This document shows positions 24,535 through 33,538 of a DNA stretch of 64,000 nucleotides, in pieces. Within the stretch, counting starts at the first letter, position 1, and each line of letters starts with the position of its first letter. The position numbers were made by a program, and so were the translations under genes. Location of the stretch: contig NZ_WXYO01000001.1 of NCBI RefSeq assembly GCF_009901585.1, forward strand, positions 434,001 through 498,000. Direction: 5' to 3'. The notes beneath the pieces were generated by a model. That model did not search any database, was not told the DNA's origin, and saw only the letters and a list, made by a program, of their open reading frames with translations. Source of the stretch: Poritiphilus flavus (GTDB taxonomy: Bacteria; Bacteroidota; Bacteroidia; Flavobacteriales; Flavobacteriaceae).

Positions 24535-24898
24535 CGAAGTAGACTCGCAACAAATGCGAAGCATTTGGAAAGCGCCGCTATAAATCGAAGCTGCTCCAGG
24601 CGCAGCCATGGGATTCTTGCCAAGGCTACCACGGCAGGCAGGTTTCCTCAATTAAAGATTTGATCCCAGGCGGCCCCCTGGAGAAATAATAGTGGCGCCA
24701 ACCAGCTAACTTCCTCTCCAATTGAGCATCGGCTTTTGCCTCCTAATTCCATAATATAAAGCATAAAATATGCAAAAACAGCCTCTGAATCTGTAATTTT
24801 TTACGAGTCGCGATACGGCAAAACTTATGCAGGCATCTGCAAATGTGTACCAATCAGAAAGAAGTGGTACTTAGTTTATGAACTACTAAACTCAAAAA
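24535..24898. other. 364-base gene-free region after tRNA-Arg with a degenerate tRNA tail copy
   Basis: No open frame is convincing here. Three small structures are visible: a perfect hairpin CAAATGC-GAA-GCATTTG (24551-24567), GCTGC/GCAGC (24590-24606), and a copy of the tRNA 3' end. The copy, GATTCTTGCCAAGGCTAC (24612-24629), matches GATTCTTGCCGGGGCTAC (24518-24535) at 16 of 18 positions. The rest looks like unconstrained leader DNA for the GH28 gene. Confidence 0.6.
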
Positions 24899-26350
24899 GT
24901 GAAGATCAGAACAAGTCTCTTTCTATTTCTTGTAGCGCATTGCATTCATGCCCAGCACATTGATGTAAAGGATTTTGGAGCGAAGGGTGATGGTTTTACT
25001 GATGATACCCAGGCCATTCAGACCGCAATAGACTCGGCATCCGCAAGACATAAAAAGCTTATTTTCTCAGAAGGTCAGTATCTGACCGGTATGATATGGT
25101 TACGAAGTAATCTTGAAATAGAACTACAGCAAGGAGCCACATGGAAGGCCATTCCCGAGCTCGCTCGTTACCCCGAGATTCAATCAGGTGCAGACCTGAG
25201 TCAGAAGGGTGGCTACACCATGAGCCGGCGCGTTTTTATCTGGGGAGATAATGTAGAGAATGTAGTCCTTTCGGGTAACGGAACCATCTACCCGAATGGA
25301 GATAAGCACCATGCGTTTCCGATGATGGAGGAAAACGGGGCAAAACGACCTTACGGGATCTACTTCCGAAACAGTACAAACATTTTGATTCAAAATCTAC
25401 ACCTTCGAAATTCCGCGTTTTGGATGATCCGTTTCTACTTGTGCACCGATATCCGAATAGATGGTGTCGACATTTATAATCATGCCAATACCAATAATGA
25501 TGGTATCGATATTGTTGATTGCCACAGGGTTGTCATATCCAATTGCGTAATCGATAGTTCAGACGACGCTTTGTGCTTAAAAACAGAGGCGCCTTTTGGC
25601 ACCGCAGAAGTTGTGATCAATAACTGTATCCTAAGTTCCACAGCCTCGGCGCTAAAGTTTGGAACCGGATCTTTTGGCTTTTTTAAAAGAATTACGGCCT
25701 CTAATATTGTAATCAGACCTACCCGAGCTGAAAAGATCATTCATAATTTACAAGTAGCTGAAGGAATTACAGGAATTGGAATTATGAGCGTTGACGGAGC
25801 AGACATTGAAGATTTGACTTTCTCCAATGTGACCATTGACGGTACGCTTGCACCAATATTTATCAGATTAAACCAACGGCACAAAGTGACCCATCAGGAA
25901 TATGCCGATGTAAAAATAAGTCCGGGCACGATACGAAATATTTCTTTTTCAAATATTACTGCTTCGCGAAGTGGCCCTATTGCAGCTAATATTTCGGGTT
26001 ATCCTGGTCATGATGTAGAGGGTATCTCATTCGATAACGTTCGTTTGTCTTACGGTCGTGCCAGCACTAAGGCCAAAGCAGCTGAGAAAGTTCCTGAAAA
26101 TGACAGGGGATACCCGAATCCGATGATGTTCGGTGTAGACTTACCGAGTTATGGACTCTATTTACGGCATGCGCGCAATATTTATCTAAACAACGTTTCC
26201 CTTGTTCCTGCCAAAGGAGATCCCCGGCCGCCAATTTATTTAGAAGATGTCAACTTCTTTTATGCATCTCAAGTTTTTGATGATAAAGATCTAATTGGCC
26301 TAAAAGATATTCAAATGTTTTCCTCTAATGAGGTGGTATTCCATAAATGA
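24899..26350 (+). CDS. exported GH28 family glycoside hydrolase (polygalacturonase-like)
   Basis: The protein has 483 residues and starts at GTG 24899, with a signal peptide (to 'HCIHAQ'). The right-handed beta-helix opens with the classic 'IDVKDFGAKGDGFTDDTQAIQTAI'. Catalytic regions match GH28: 'HANTNNDGIDIVDC' (Asp201) and 'IDSSDDALCLK' (Asp222, Asp223). The G-H-G motif is 'ALKFGTGS', lacking the His, so the substrate may not be plain polygalacturonate. It hydrolyses galacturonic-acid-type linkages by inversion in related enzymes. It is the first gene of the polysaccharide locus, directly after tRNA-Arg. Confidence 0.9.
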   Translation: MKIRTSLFLFLVAHCIHAQHIDVKDFGAKGDGFTDDTQAIQTAIDSASARHKKLIFSEGQYLTGMIWLRSNLEIELQQGATWKAIPELARYPEIQSGADLSQKGGYTMSRRVFIWGDNVENVVLSGNGTIYPNGDKHHAFPMMEENGAKRPYGIYFRNSTNILIQNLHLRNSAFWMIRFYLCTDIRIDGVDIYNHANTNNDGIDIVDCHRVVISNCVIDSSDDALCLKTEAPFGTAEVVINNCILSSTASALKFGTGSFGFFKRITASNIVIRPTRAEKIIHNLQVAEGITGIGIMSVDGADIEDLTFSNVTIDGTLAPIFIRLNQRHKVTHQEYADVKISPGTIRNISFSNITASRSGPIAANISGYPGHDVEGISFDNVRLSYGRASTKAKAAEKVPENDRGYPNPMMFGVDLPSYGLYLRHARNIYLNNVSLVPAKGDPRPPIYLEDVNFFYASQVFDDKDLIGLKDIQMFSSNEVVFHK

Positions 26351-26478
26351 TATTATCCAAAATCAATCTTTCATTATCAAATTCACAACACTGACGCCAA
26401 TACATTGAGGACTATCTAGAAAAGTTGTTGATTGTTTTTGAAATTTTAATATTTTAGTATTTACAAATCGTAAAGACA

Positions 26479-27033
26479 TTGCACCATATCAATAAATCAG
26501 TAGAGCTTCTTGATAAATTGCGCAAGGGAGACAATCGTGCGTTTGAAGAGATCTATAATACCTACGCAGAAGATTTATTGCGCTACGGAATAAACATTCT
26601 TAGAAAGCGCGAAGTTGTCGAAGATATGGTTCACAATATCTTTGCTGATTTATGGAAAAAACGAAGTCAGCTAGAAATCAAGAATCTTCGTTCCTATCTT
26701 TTCCAGGCAATTAAATATCAAATATTCAATCATTTTAGAAGCAATAAACTCTCACAAGAAGACATCGGCCGTATTAATATAATAGACCTGTCCATAAATA
26801 TTTCCAAGGATCTGGAATACGAGGAGCTCGAGAAAATTATCAGCGCCTGTATTGGTAAGCTTCCTAACAGATGTAAAGAGATCTTTATCCTGAGCAGATA
26901 CCACAATAAATCCCACAAAGAGATTGCTGCTGACCTCGACATTTCAATACAGGCCGTTAAGAACCAAATCTCAAAAGCCATAGGGGTCATCAGAGAAGTA
27001 CTCACCCAAAAGGAACTGATTGCTGCTTCCTAA
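26479..27033 (+). CDS. ECF sigma factor, Bacteroidota FecI-like
   Basis: The protein has 184 residues from TTG 26479, the only start giving a full sigma-2 region. Region 2 is 'LRKGDNRAFEEIYNTYAEDLLRYGINILRKREVVEDMVHNIFADLWKKR', and region 4 is 'KLPNRCKEIFILSRYHNKSHKEIAADLDISIQAVKNQISKAIGVIR'. It should direct transcription of the SusC/SusD genes after release by the FecR-type anti-sigma encoded next. This sigma/anti-sigma/STN-SusC trio is the usual trans-envelope sensing switch of glycan loci in this phylum. Confidence 0.93.
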   Translation: MHHINKSVELLDKLRKGDNRAFEEIYNTYAEDLLRYGINILRKREVVEDMVHNIFADLWKKRSQLEIKNLRSYLFQAIKYQIFNHFRSNKLSQEDIGRINIIDLSINISKDLEYEELEKIISACIGKLPNRCKEIFILSRYHNKSHKEIAADLDISIQAVKNQISKAIGVIREVLTQKELIAAS

Positions 27034-27167
27034 TTCCACTTACAAGACTTGGAAACAGGTCTATCCACTGACTTTTTTTGAATTTTCCATGGAGGAAGGT
27101 GTACCTCCAGCCGCATTTAGTTACTAGAATAATTAGACAGGGGCATTACCCGATTAATTATTAATAA

Positions 27168-28304
27168 ATGGACAGGGAGGAAATACAGGTTTTATTCCAA
27201 AAATATATCGAAGGTTCATGCACTGAAGAGGAAATCCTCCTCCTGGAGAAGTTCCTTGAATCATACCAGGATAAAGGTGCAACTCATCAATTGGATATGT
27301 CTGATACCCTGTCCGGTTCTAAAGACCGGGTTTGGAAGCGGCTTATGCAACAAGAACCTGCGTCAAAGCCTAAGAGGACATATATGTGGCCTGTTTTGAA
27401 ATATGCCGCGGTATTCCTGGCTATCGCCGGCACAACATTCTTCTTTTACAACTCCTTCAATTCCAGGCAAGAGATCCCGCAAGCAGTAAATAATGTGCTG
27501 GAAATTAATGTGGAATCAGTCCTTTTAAAAACAGAAACTGGTACTCAGGAATTGAATGAAATGGGACGTCAGGAGATAGTTTCGGTTGACGGCAAAGGCA
27601 TTGCAAAACAAAGTGGTACGCGCTTAACATATGATTCTGATCAGAATTTAGGACGATTGGTGATGAATGAAATTATAGTGCCTCACGGTAAGACTTTTAG
27701 GGTAGAGCTTTCTGATGGTAGCAAAGTATTTCTTAATGCTGGCAGTAATCTTAAGTTCCCTGTACAATTTATGCCTGGTAGAAAACGCGAGGTCTACTTA
27801 TATGGCGAAGCATACTTTGAAGTAGCACAAGATAGCAAACGTCCTTTTATCGTAAATACAGATCAGGTAGGAGTAAGTGTATTAGGCACGAGCTTTGTCG
27901 TCAATGCCTACAATGAAGTGCCAACACATGTGGTGCTTGTTGAAGGTAGTGTGGAACTGAGTTCGGAGGATCGGGATATGTCTCCGGTCAAAATTGTACC
28001 TGGCCAAAAAGCTGTAGCCGACATCGATTCTTTCTCGATTTCTGAAGTGAATACCGACGACTACATCGGTTGGATGAACGGTCAACTCTTCTTTAATAAT
28101 GAAGATTTTGAATCGATAAGCCGAAAGATAGAACGAAAATACAACGTGCAAATTGAAAACCGCTTTGAAGCGTTGAACGCTACAAGATATCGCGGACGGT
28201 TTGACGATGAGACCATTATTGACCTTATGGACACCTTCAAGGAATCAGCAAATTTTGACTATTCCATAGAAAACAATCGGATAGTAATTCTAAAACCCAA
28301 TTAA
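27168..28304 (+). CDS. FecR family anti-sigma factor with DUF4974 domain
   Basis: The protein has 378 residues. A cytoplasmic sigma-binding region (residues 1-75) is followed by one membrane segment ('YAAVFLAIAGTTFFFYNSF', about 78-96). The periplasmic FecR domain is 'EIIVPHGKTFRVELSDGSKVFLNAGSNLKFPVQF...YLYGEAYFEVAQDSKRPFIV', and the C-terminal DUF4974 region is 'GQLFFNNEDFESISRKIERKYNVQIE', which contacts the STN domain of the partner SusC. Pull from the transporter would free the sigma factor. Confidence 0.93.
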   Translation: MDREEIQVLFQKYIEGSCTEEEILLLEKFLESYQDKGATHQLDMSDTLSGSKDRVWKRLMQQEPASKPKRTYMWPVLKYAAVFLAIAGTTFFFYNSFNSRQEIPQAVNNVLEINVESVLLKTETGTQELNEMGRQEIVSVDGKGIAKQSGTRLTYDSDQNLGRLVMNEIIVPHGKTFRVELSDGSKVFLNAGSNLKFPVQFMPGRKREVYLYGEAYFEVAQDSKRPFIVNTDQVGVSVLGTSFVVNAYNEVPTHVVLVEGSVELSSEDRDMSPVKIVPGQKAVADIDSFSISEVNTDDYIGWMNGQLFFNNEDFESISRKIERKYNVQIENRFEALNATRYRGRFDDETIIDLMDTFKESANFDYSIENNRIVILKPN

Positions 28305-28315
28305 TATGAATAAAA

Positions 28316-28345
28316 AAAGGACGGATGCGGCAACATCCGGCCTTT
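28316..28345 (+). other. intercistronic hairpin between fecR-like and susC-like genes
   Basis: AAAGG-A-CGGATG (28316-28327), loop CGGCAA, CATCCG-G-CCTTT (28334-28345). The stem is 12 pairs long with one internal mismatch, and it is not followed by a T-run. It may act as a processing or attenuation element that separates low regulator expression from high transporter expression. Confidence 0.6.
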
Positions 28346-28395
28346 AAATCGATTTAAGTCAGTCTTGTATAACCAAACTAAAATCCCATAAAAAT

Positions 28396-31300
28396 ATGGA
28401 AAAAAATGCCTTTCTCATCAGGTTTCTACGGAATATCCTGATAAAGAACCGAAAGATGAAACTCTCGATACTTTTCTTTATCGCCATGCTTGTTAACGTC
28501 CACGCTAACTCATATGCCCAGCGTAAAAAGATGTCTATTTCAATGAACAATGTACCGCTTGAATCTGTGCTCACTGCCATTGAATCGGAAAGTAAGTTTA
28601 AATTTTTCTACTCTGTCGATAAGATTGATGTTGACCGCAGAGTTAGCATCGATGCAAATCGCGAAACTATTTTCGAAATATTAGACGATTTGTTTGTGGG
28701 AATACCCATAACCTACAGCGTGGTGAAGAACCAAATAGTTCTAAAGGCTGCCCAACAACTGGCAGAGACAGTACCTGATCAGGAAACTGAAACTGAAGAC
28801 AAGAACGAACAGGATTTTACAGTATCCGGGGTGGTCTACGATAATTCCAGGATTCCTATTGCCGGTGTAAATATTATTGAAAAAGGAACTACAAATGGCA
28901 TTGCGACCAATTTTGACGGCGAATATGAGATAAGGCTTCAAGGCGAAAATCCTGTACTGGTATTTAGTTACCTGGGTTATGAATCCCAGGAGATCGCTGT
29001 GGATGGGCGAAACACTATAGATGTAGTTATGCAGGAAGATAGCCAGGGCCTTGATGAAGTTGTGGTAATTGGGTATGGTTCAAGAAGGAAAAAAGACCTG
29101 ACCGGAGCGGTATCAACAATAAACTCCGAAGACTTGACCCAACAGGTATTGCCAAGTGCCGAATTTGCCATCCAGGGTCGGTTACCTGGTGTATTCATAT
29201 CCAATCCCGGATCCAATCCCAACAGCAGACCGGAAGTGCGTATTCGAGGAATTTCCACTCTCGGCTTTAACGATCCACTTTACGTCATTGACGGAGTTCC
29301 GGTAATTGAAGGAGGTGCGGCGGCACCAAGCGGCACCCGGGAAAGAGACAATAGAGGGGCTGTCAATATTCTTAATCTGATCAATCCGAATGACATCGAA
29401 TCCATCACGGTATTGAAGGATGCCTCCGCCACCGCTATATATGGTGTAAGAGCTTCCAATGGGGTTATTCTTATTGAAACGAAACGCGGCAGGAAAGGCA
29501 AGACCAATATCACATTTTCCCAGCGTTTTGGCATCAGCACTCTTGACAAGCGTTATGAAACCTTGAATTCCCGGGAATATGCTGATATTTCAAACCTGGC
29601 CTGGAACAATAGCATTACGGACTCCAGGGATGATGAGGATTACGGAGTCCTTTTTGATCCCGGTTCACCTGAATATCTCGGTAATTCCCCAACATTTGAT
29701 TGGGTAGATCAGGGAGTGCGGAATACCGCGGTACAACAAGACTATAACGTTTCCGTAACCGGTGGAAATGACAGCAGTAATTTTGCGGTTAGCGCCGGTT
29801 ATACCAGTCAGGAAGATGTTTTGTTTGACACTTCCTTCGAACGCTATTCCTTTAGTGTCAATACTGACCACCGTGTTACGGATTGGTTATCCGTAGGTCA
29901 ATCTTACCGACTTGCTGTAACGGAATCACCGGATGAGCAGGTCTTTCAAAGTAATATGTTCCGAAGATTAACCTATACGGCACCCTGGCAACCCATTTTT
30001 GATCCCGCCAATGTTTCCGGCTTCGCGGAGATTGGGCGGGAATACAATGGGGAATTTGAGGGAGACGGTTATGGGCCAGCTACTAACGCTAACTACTTTG
30101 GGTATGCACAGTTTTGGCAACAAGAATCCACATTGGTGAGAAATCTAGGTTCTGCCTATGCCGAGATCCGTCCTTTTCCCGGGTTTAGAATTAGGGGTAC
30201 TCTAAGCGTGGACTACTTCACCAATAGAAGAGATCAGTTTAGACTTGCTGAAGGTGGCTTATACAGAACAGGGGAATTAGGTTCAGATGGTACCGTAGTT
30301 CAGCGTAGGGAAACCTCCAATTTCAACCTGACCAAAGAATTGTTAATAGGCTACACCAAAAGCTTTGGCGACCATAATTTTGATCTCACCCTGAACGCTA
30401 TGGATCAAAGGGCCACCTGGGATATTCTTACCGTAGAGGCCGTAGATACAGGTATTGCCAGCTATGACCAAAGAATAGTCGATGAGGCACTTTCTAATGA
30501 CAATAAAAATTCCTTATTGAGTAGAAACGAATCCGGACTTCTGGGTTATCTGGCAAGATTGAGCTATAATTATAATGGGAAATACTATTTAGACGGTACG
30601 ATCAGAAGGGACGGCTCTTCTAAATTCGCCGAGGGATATAAATGGGGGAATTTCCCTGCTGTAGCGGTTGCATGGCGCCTTTCTTCTGAGAAATTTATGG
30701 AAGGGGCCTCCTGGCTAAACGATCTCAAGTTTCGGGCCGGATGGGGCCAAACAGGGAACCAGGAGACCCGGGATTTTGCTTATGCTTCTTTGGTTAACAG
30801 GAACCCATCGTATCCCACATCAGACGGAAATATAAACTCTGGGTCCGCCCTAAGCGATTTTCCAATCATAGATACCACCTGGGAAACTGTAACGACCACC
30901 AATATCGGTTTTGACGCTACGCTTTTCAACAAATTAAGCCTAACCGCCGAATATTATTTTAGGGAAACTGAAGACATTCTGCAGGAAATCGATATTCCGG
31001 ATGTGATCGGGGCTCAGACGGCTCCCGTCGTCAATCTGGCCACTGTTGAGAATAAGGGTATTGAGATTGACCTCTCCTATAACGACAAATTTGGTCACCT
31101 TGGTTTTAGCGCGGGTCTAAACTTCACTACAGTGGATAATGTGGTTACTGAATTATTCAACGACAGACCGCAAGGTAGTCAGGAAGCGAGGATAGAAGAA
31201 GGCTTTCCAATAGGATACATCTATGGGTATCAGACCGATGGAATTTTTCAATCTCAAGCGGAAGTAGATGCCTATCTCAGTCAGGTAACAGACCCCGGCA

Positions 31301-31905
31301 ATGATGCCCAACTTGCCCCTGGTGATTTCAGGTTTAGGGATATTTATGGGGATCCAACAGCAGCTGACGGAGAATTCGCATACAGGAGCCTGGGTGCGGA
31401 TGGAGTCATCAATGGACTGGACCGAACTTATCTGGGAAAAACAATCCCCGGATATTTTTATGGGTTAAACTTTAATCTTGACTACAAAGGATTTGATCTT
31501 GGCTTGATATTCAGGGGAGTTGGAGATGTGCAGCGGATCAATGAAGCCAGACAGCAGGGACTTTCAATGGCTGATCCTGGGGATAGCAATTATTTAAGAG
31601 AAATTCTAAATTATTGGACCCCGGAAAACGGTTCCAATGTTTATCCTCGATTAATTGCGGGTGACCCATCCGGAAATAACAGATTTTCAAATAGATGGGT
31701 AGAGGATGCAGATTTTTTTAGATTACAAAACCTGCAATTCGGCTATACCTTCGGCCCCAAAATAACAGAGAGATTGAGAGCCACCAACATCCGACTTTAC
31801 ACAACACTTTCCAATGTATTCGTCATTACACCATACTCCGGACTGGACCCTGAGAATGACACTACACCATTTACCTATACCATGGGATTGAATATTGGAT
31901 TTTAA
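28396..31905 (+). CDS. SusC/RagA-type TonB-dependent transporter with STN signalling domain
   Basis: The protein has 1169 residues. After the signal (to 'HANSYAQ') come an STN domain (about residues 45-115, 'MSISMNNVPLESVLTAIESESKFKFFYS...VSIDANRETIFEILDDLF'), a carboxypeptidase-regulatory-like domain ('VSGVVYDNSRIPIAGVNIIEKGTTNGIATNFDGEYEI'), the plug ('VVVIGYGSRRKKDLTGAVSTI', 'GVRASNGVILIETKRG') and a large barrel ending in Phe. It imports oligosaccharides with SusD and, through STN, signals to the FecR protein. Length is normal for the family. It is followed 11 bases later by susD. Confidence 0.95.
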   Translation: MEKNAFLIRFLRNILIKNRKMKLSILFFIAMLVNVHANSYAQRKKMSISMNNVPLESVLTAIESESKFKFFYSVDKIDVDRRVSIDANRETIFEILDDLFVGIPITYSVVKNQIVLKAAQQLAETVPDQETETEDKNEQDFTVSGVVYDNSRIPIAGVNIIEKGTTNGIATNFDGEYEIRLQGENPVLVFSYLGYESQEIAVDGRNTIDVVMQEDSQGLDEVVVIGYGSRRKKDLTGAVSTINSEDLTQQVLPSAEFAIQGRLPGVFISNPGSNPNSRPEVRIRGISTLGFNDPLYVIDGVPVIEGGAAAPSGTRERDNRGAVNILNLINPNDIESITVLKDASATAIYGVRASNGVILIETKRGRKGKTNITFSQRFGISTLDKRYETLNSREYADISNLAWNNSITDSRDDEDYGVLFDPGSPEYLGNSPTFDWVDQGVRNTAVQQDYNVSVTGGNDSSNFAVSAGYTSQEDVLFDTSFERYSFSVNTDHRVTDWLSVGQSYRLAVTESPDEQVFQSNMFRRLTYTAPWQPIFDPANVSGFAEIGREYNGEFEGDGYGPATNANYFGYAQFWQQESTLVRNLGSAYAEIRPFPGFRIRGTLSVDYFTNRRDQFRLAEGGLYRTGELGSDGTVVQRRETSNFNLTKELLIGYTKSFGDHNFDLTLNAMDQRATWDILTVEAVDTGIASYDQRIVDEALSNDNKNSLLSRNESGLLGYLARLSYNYNGKYYLDGTIRRDGSSKFAEGYKWGNFPAVAVAWRLSSEKFMEGASWLNDLKFRAGWGQTGNQETRDFAYASLVNRNPSYPTSDGNINSGSALSDFPIIDTTWETVTTTNIGFDATLFNKLSLTAEYYFRETEDILQEIDIPDVIGAQTAPVVNLATVENKGIEIDLSYNDKFGHLGFSAGLNFTTVDNVVTELFNDRPQGSQEARIEEGFPIGYIYGYQTDGIFQSQAEVDAYLSQVTDPGNDAQLAPGDFRFRDIYGDPTAADGEFAYRSLGADGVINGLDRTYLGKTIPGYFYGLNFNLDYKGFDLGLIFRGVGDVQRINEARQQGLSMADPGDSNYLREILNYWTPENGSNVYPRLIAGDPSGNNRFSNRWVEDADFFRLQNLQFGYTFGPKITERLRATNIRLYTTLSNVFVITPYSGLDPENDTTPFTYTMGLNIGF

Positions 31906-31916
31906 AAAAAAGCAAA

Positions 31917-33452
31917 ATGAAAAGAATATATTTAATAATAGCGTTTTTAATGGTACTGGCTTTACCTATGAGCTGTAATGAGGAAACAGTCAATTTGGAT
32001 CCCATCGGATTTACAGAAGCTGGCTACTACCAAAATGAAGAACAAATGACCGAAGCAGTCTTTGGCGTCTATCAAAGGCTTGGATTCTTTTATAAGTGGA
32101 ATGTACAGCAGTTTGTACACAGGGTAGATCTACTCCCTTCGGACGACCTTACCAGAACTGGAAGCGGCCCTTTTGAAAATTTTGTAGGATTGGATGGAAA
32201 TAACGGAACGCTTTCCAATATCTATCAGTATGCTTACGATATGATCGCCAGAGCCAATGTAATTCTCCAAAAAATTGAGGAGAATGGTGATTTCGCCTAT
32301 GAACGTGAACCAGACCTTCGTGATATTCATCGCGGAGAGGCTTTATTTCTAAGGTCCTGGGCCAATTACAAGCTGTGGAATACCTTTGGTACAGCCCCAT
32401 TGGTCAACGAACGGATTACGGATTTAGAGAACGCCTTTCCTCCCAATTCAACAGACACTGAACTTCTGGACCAGGCAATTGAAGACTTAAGCACCGCATC
32501 ACAACTGCTGCCAGACTCATGGGACGACGGAAACCTGGGCAGGGCCACCAGCAACTCGGCAAGGGGCTTATTGGTGAAATCCCTTGTATTCAGAGGATCA
32601 CTAAGCAACAACAGTGCTGATTTCACCGAAGCGATCAACGTTTTCAACGCAATTTCTGGAGTCTCACTTATGCCAAATTACCGCGACAATTTTGATGCAG
32701 CCATAGAAAATAATAGCGAGTCATTGTTCGAATTACAAGCAGACGACAATGTCCTGCAAACCAACGGCTGGCTTACTACAGCTACAGACGACTTTCCCGT
32801 TATCGGGGAAATCAACGCCTACTACGGGTATTATACCACAAGTTTTGAAGCCGGTGTTACCTATCTGGCCACTAACTCGCTATTAAATGCCTATGATCCG
32901 GCTGATCCAAGGCTCTCCCTGGCGTTTGATACGGCAGGAGAAAACACCAACGTGCTCAAGTACATCAGTACAGACCAGTTAGTGGCAAGTGGTAATCCCT
33001 CTAATTTATCAGTTAACAATACCCGTATTTTACGCTATGCGGATGTAATGCTGCTGGCTGCCGAGGCCATTGTAAGGTCCGGAGGTAGTCTTGCAGAAGC
33101 TACAAACCTGGTCAATCAAATTCGTGCAAGAGCTCGCAATTCCGTTTTAGCCGATGATCAGGGTATTCTGCCACCTCCATCCACGGAACCAGCAGATTTA
33201 TCAGTTCCAGCCACTTCAGAGGCCGCCCTGGATATGATTTTTCTAGAACGGCGTCTTGAATTGGCAGCAGAAGAAGGTCATAGATGGTACGACCTAAGAA
33301 GAAGACACCTGGCGGGGGAGATTGACCTAACCAGTTGGGATTTTAGTTCTCCCGATCCCACCTTCGAGTTTCGAGAGTTTAATGTCAATTTTCCCTTGCC
33401 GGAAAGTGAGGTAATCGATAACCCGAACATGAATCAGAACCCTGGCTATTAA
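31917..33452 (+). CDS. SusD/RagB family surface glycan-binding lipoprotein
   Basis: The protein has 511 residues with a lipoprotein signal ending 'LPMSC', then acidic residues that suit surface export. 'TEAVFGVYQRLGFFYKWNVQ', 'HRGEALFLRSWANYKLWNTFGTAPLV' and the C-terminal 'ALDMIFLERRLELAAEEGHRWYDLRRRH' with the closing 'NPNMNQNPGY' are SusD hallmarks. It forms a lid on the SusC transporter. The helical repeats in the first half are TPR-like, as usual. There is an 11-base gap after SusC. Confidence 0.95.
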   Translation: MKRIYLIIAFLMVLALPMSCNEETVNLDPIGFTEAGYYQNEEQMTEAVFGVYQRLGFFYKWNVQQFVHRVDLLPSDDLTRTGSGPFENFVGLDGNNGTLSNIYQYAYDMIARANVILQKIEENGDFAYEREPDLRDIHRGEALFLRSWANYKLWNTFGTAPLVNERITDLENAFPPNSTDTELLDQAIEDLSTASQLLPDSWDDGNLGRATSNSARGLLVKSLVFRGSLSNNSADFTEAINVFNAISGVSLMPNYRDNFDAAIENNSESLFELQADDNVLQTNGWLTTATDDFPVIGEINAYYGYYTTSFEAGVTYLATNSLLNAYDPADPRLSLAFDTAGENTNVLKYISTDQLVASGNPSNLSVNNTRILRYADVMLLAAEAIVRSGGSLAEATNLVNQIRARARNSVLADDQGILPPPSTEPADLSVPATSEAALDMIFLERRLELAAEEGHRWYDLRRRHLAGEIDLTSWDFSSPDPTFEFREFNVNFPLPESEVIDNPNMNQNPGY

Positions 33453-33538
33453 AGTTTCAAAAGAGAGTTATTTTTGAGTTAGTTGAGTTAATTCGGATGG
33501 GCATTGGTTTTACATCAATGCCCAATCCCTTTGAAGTT

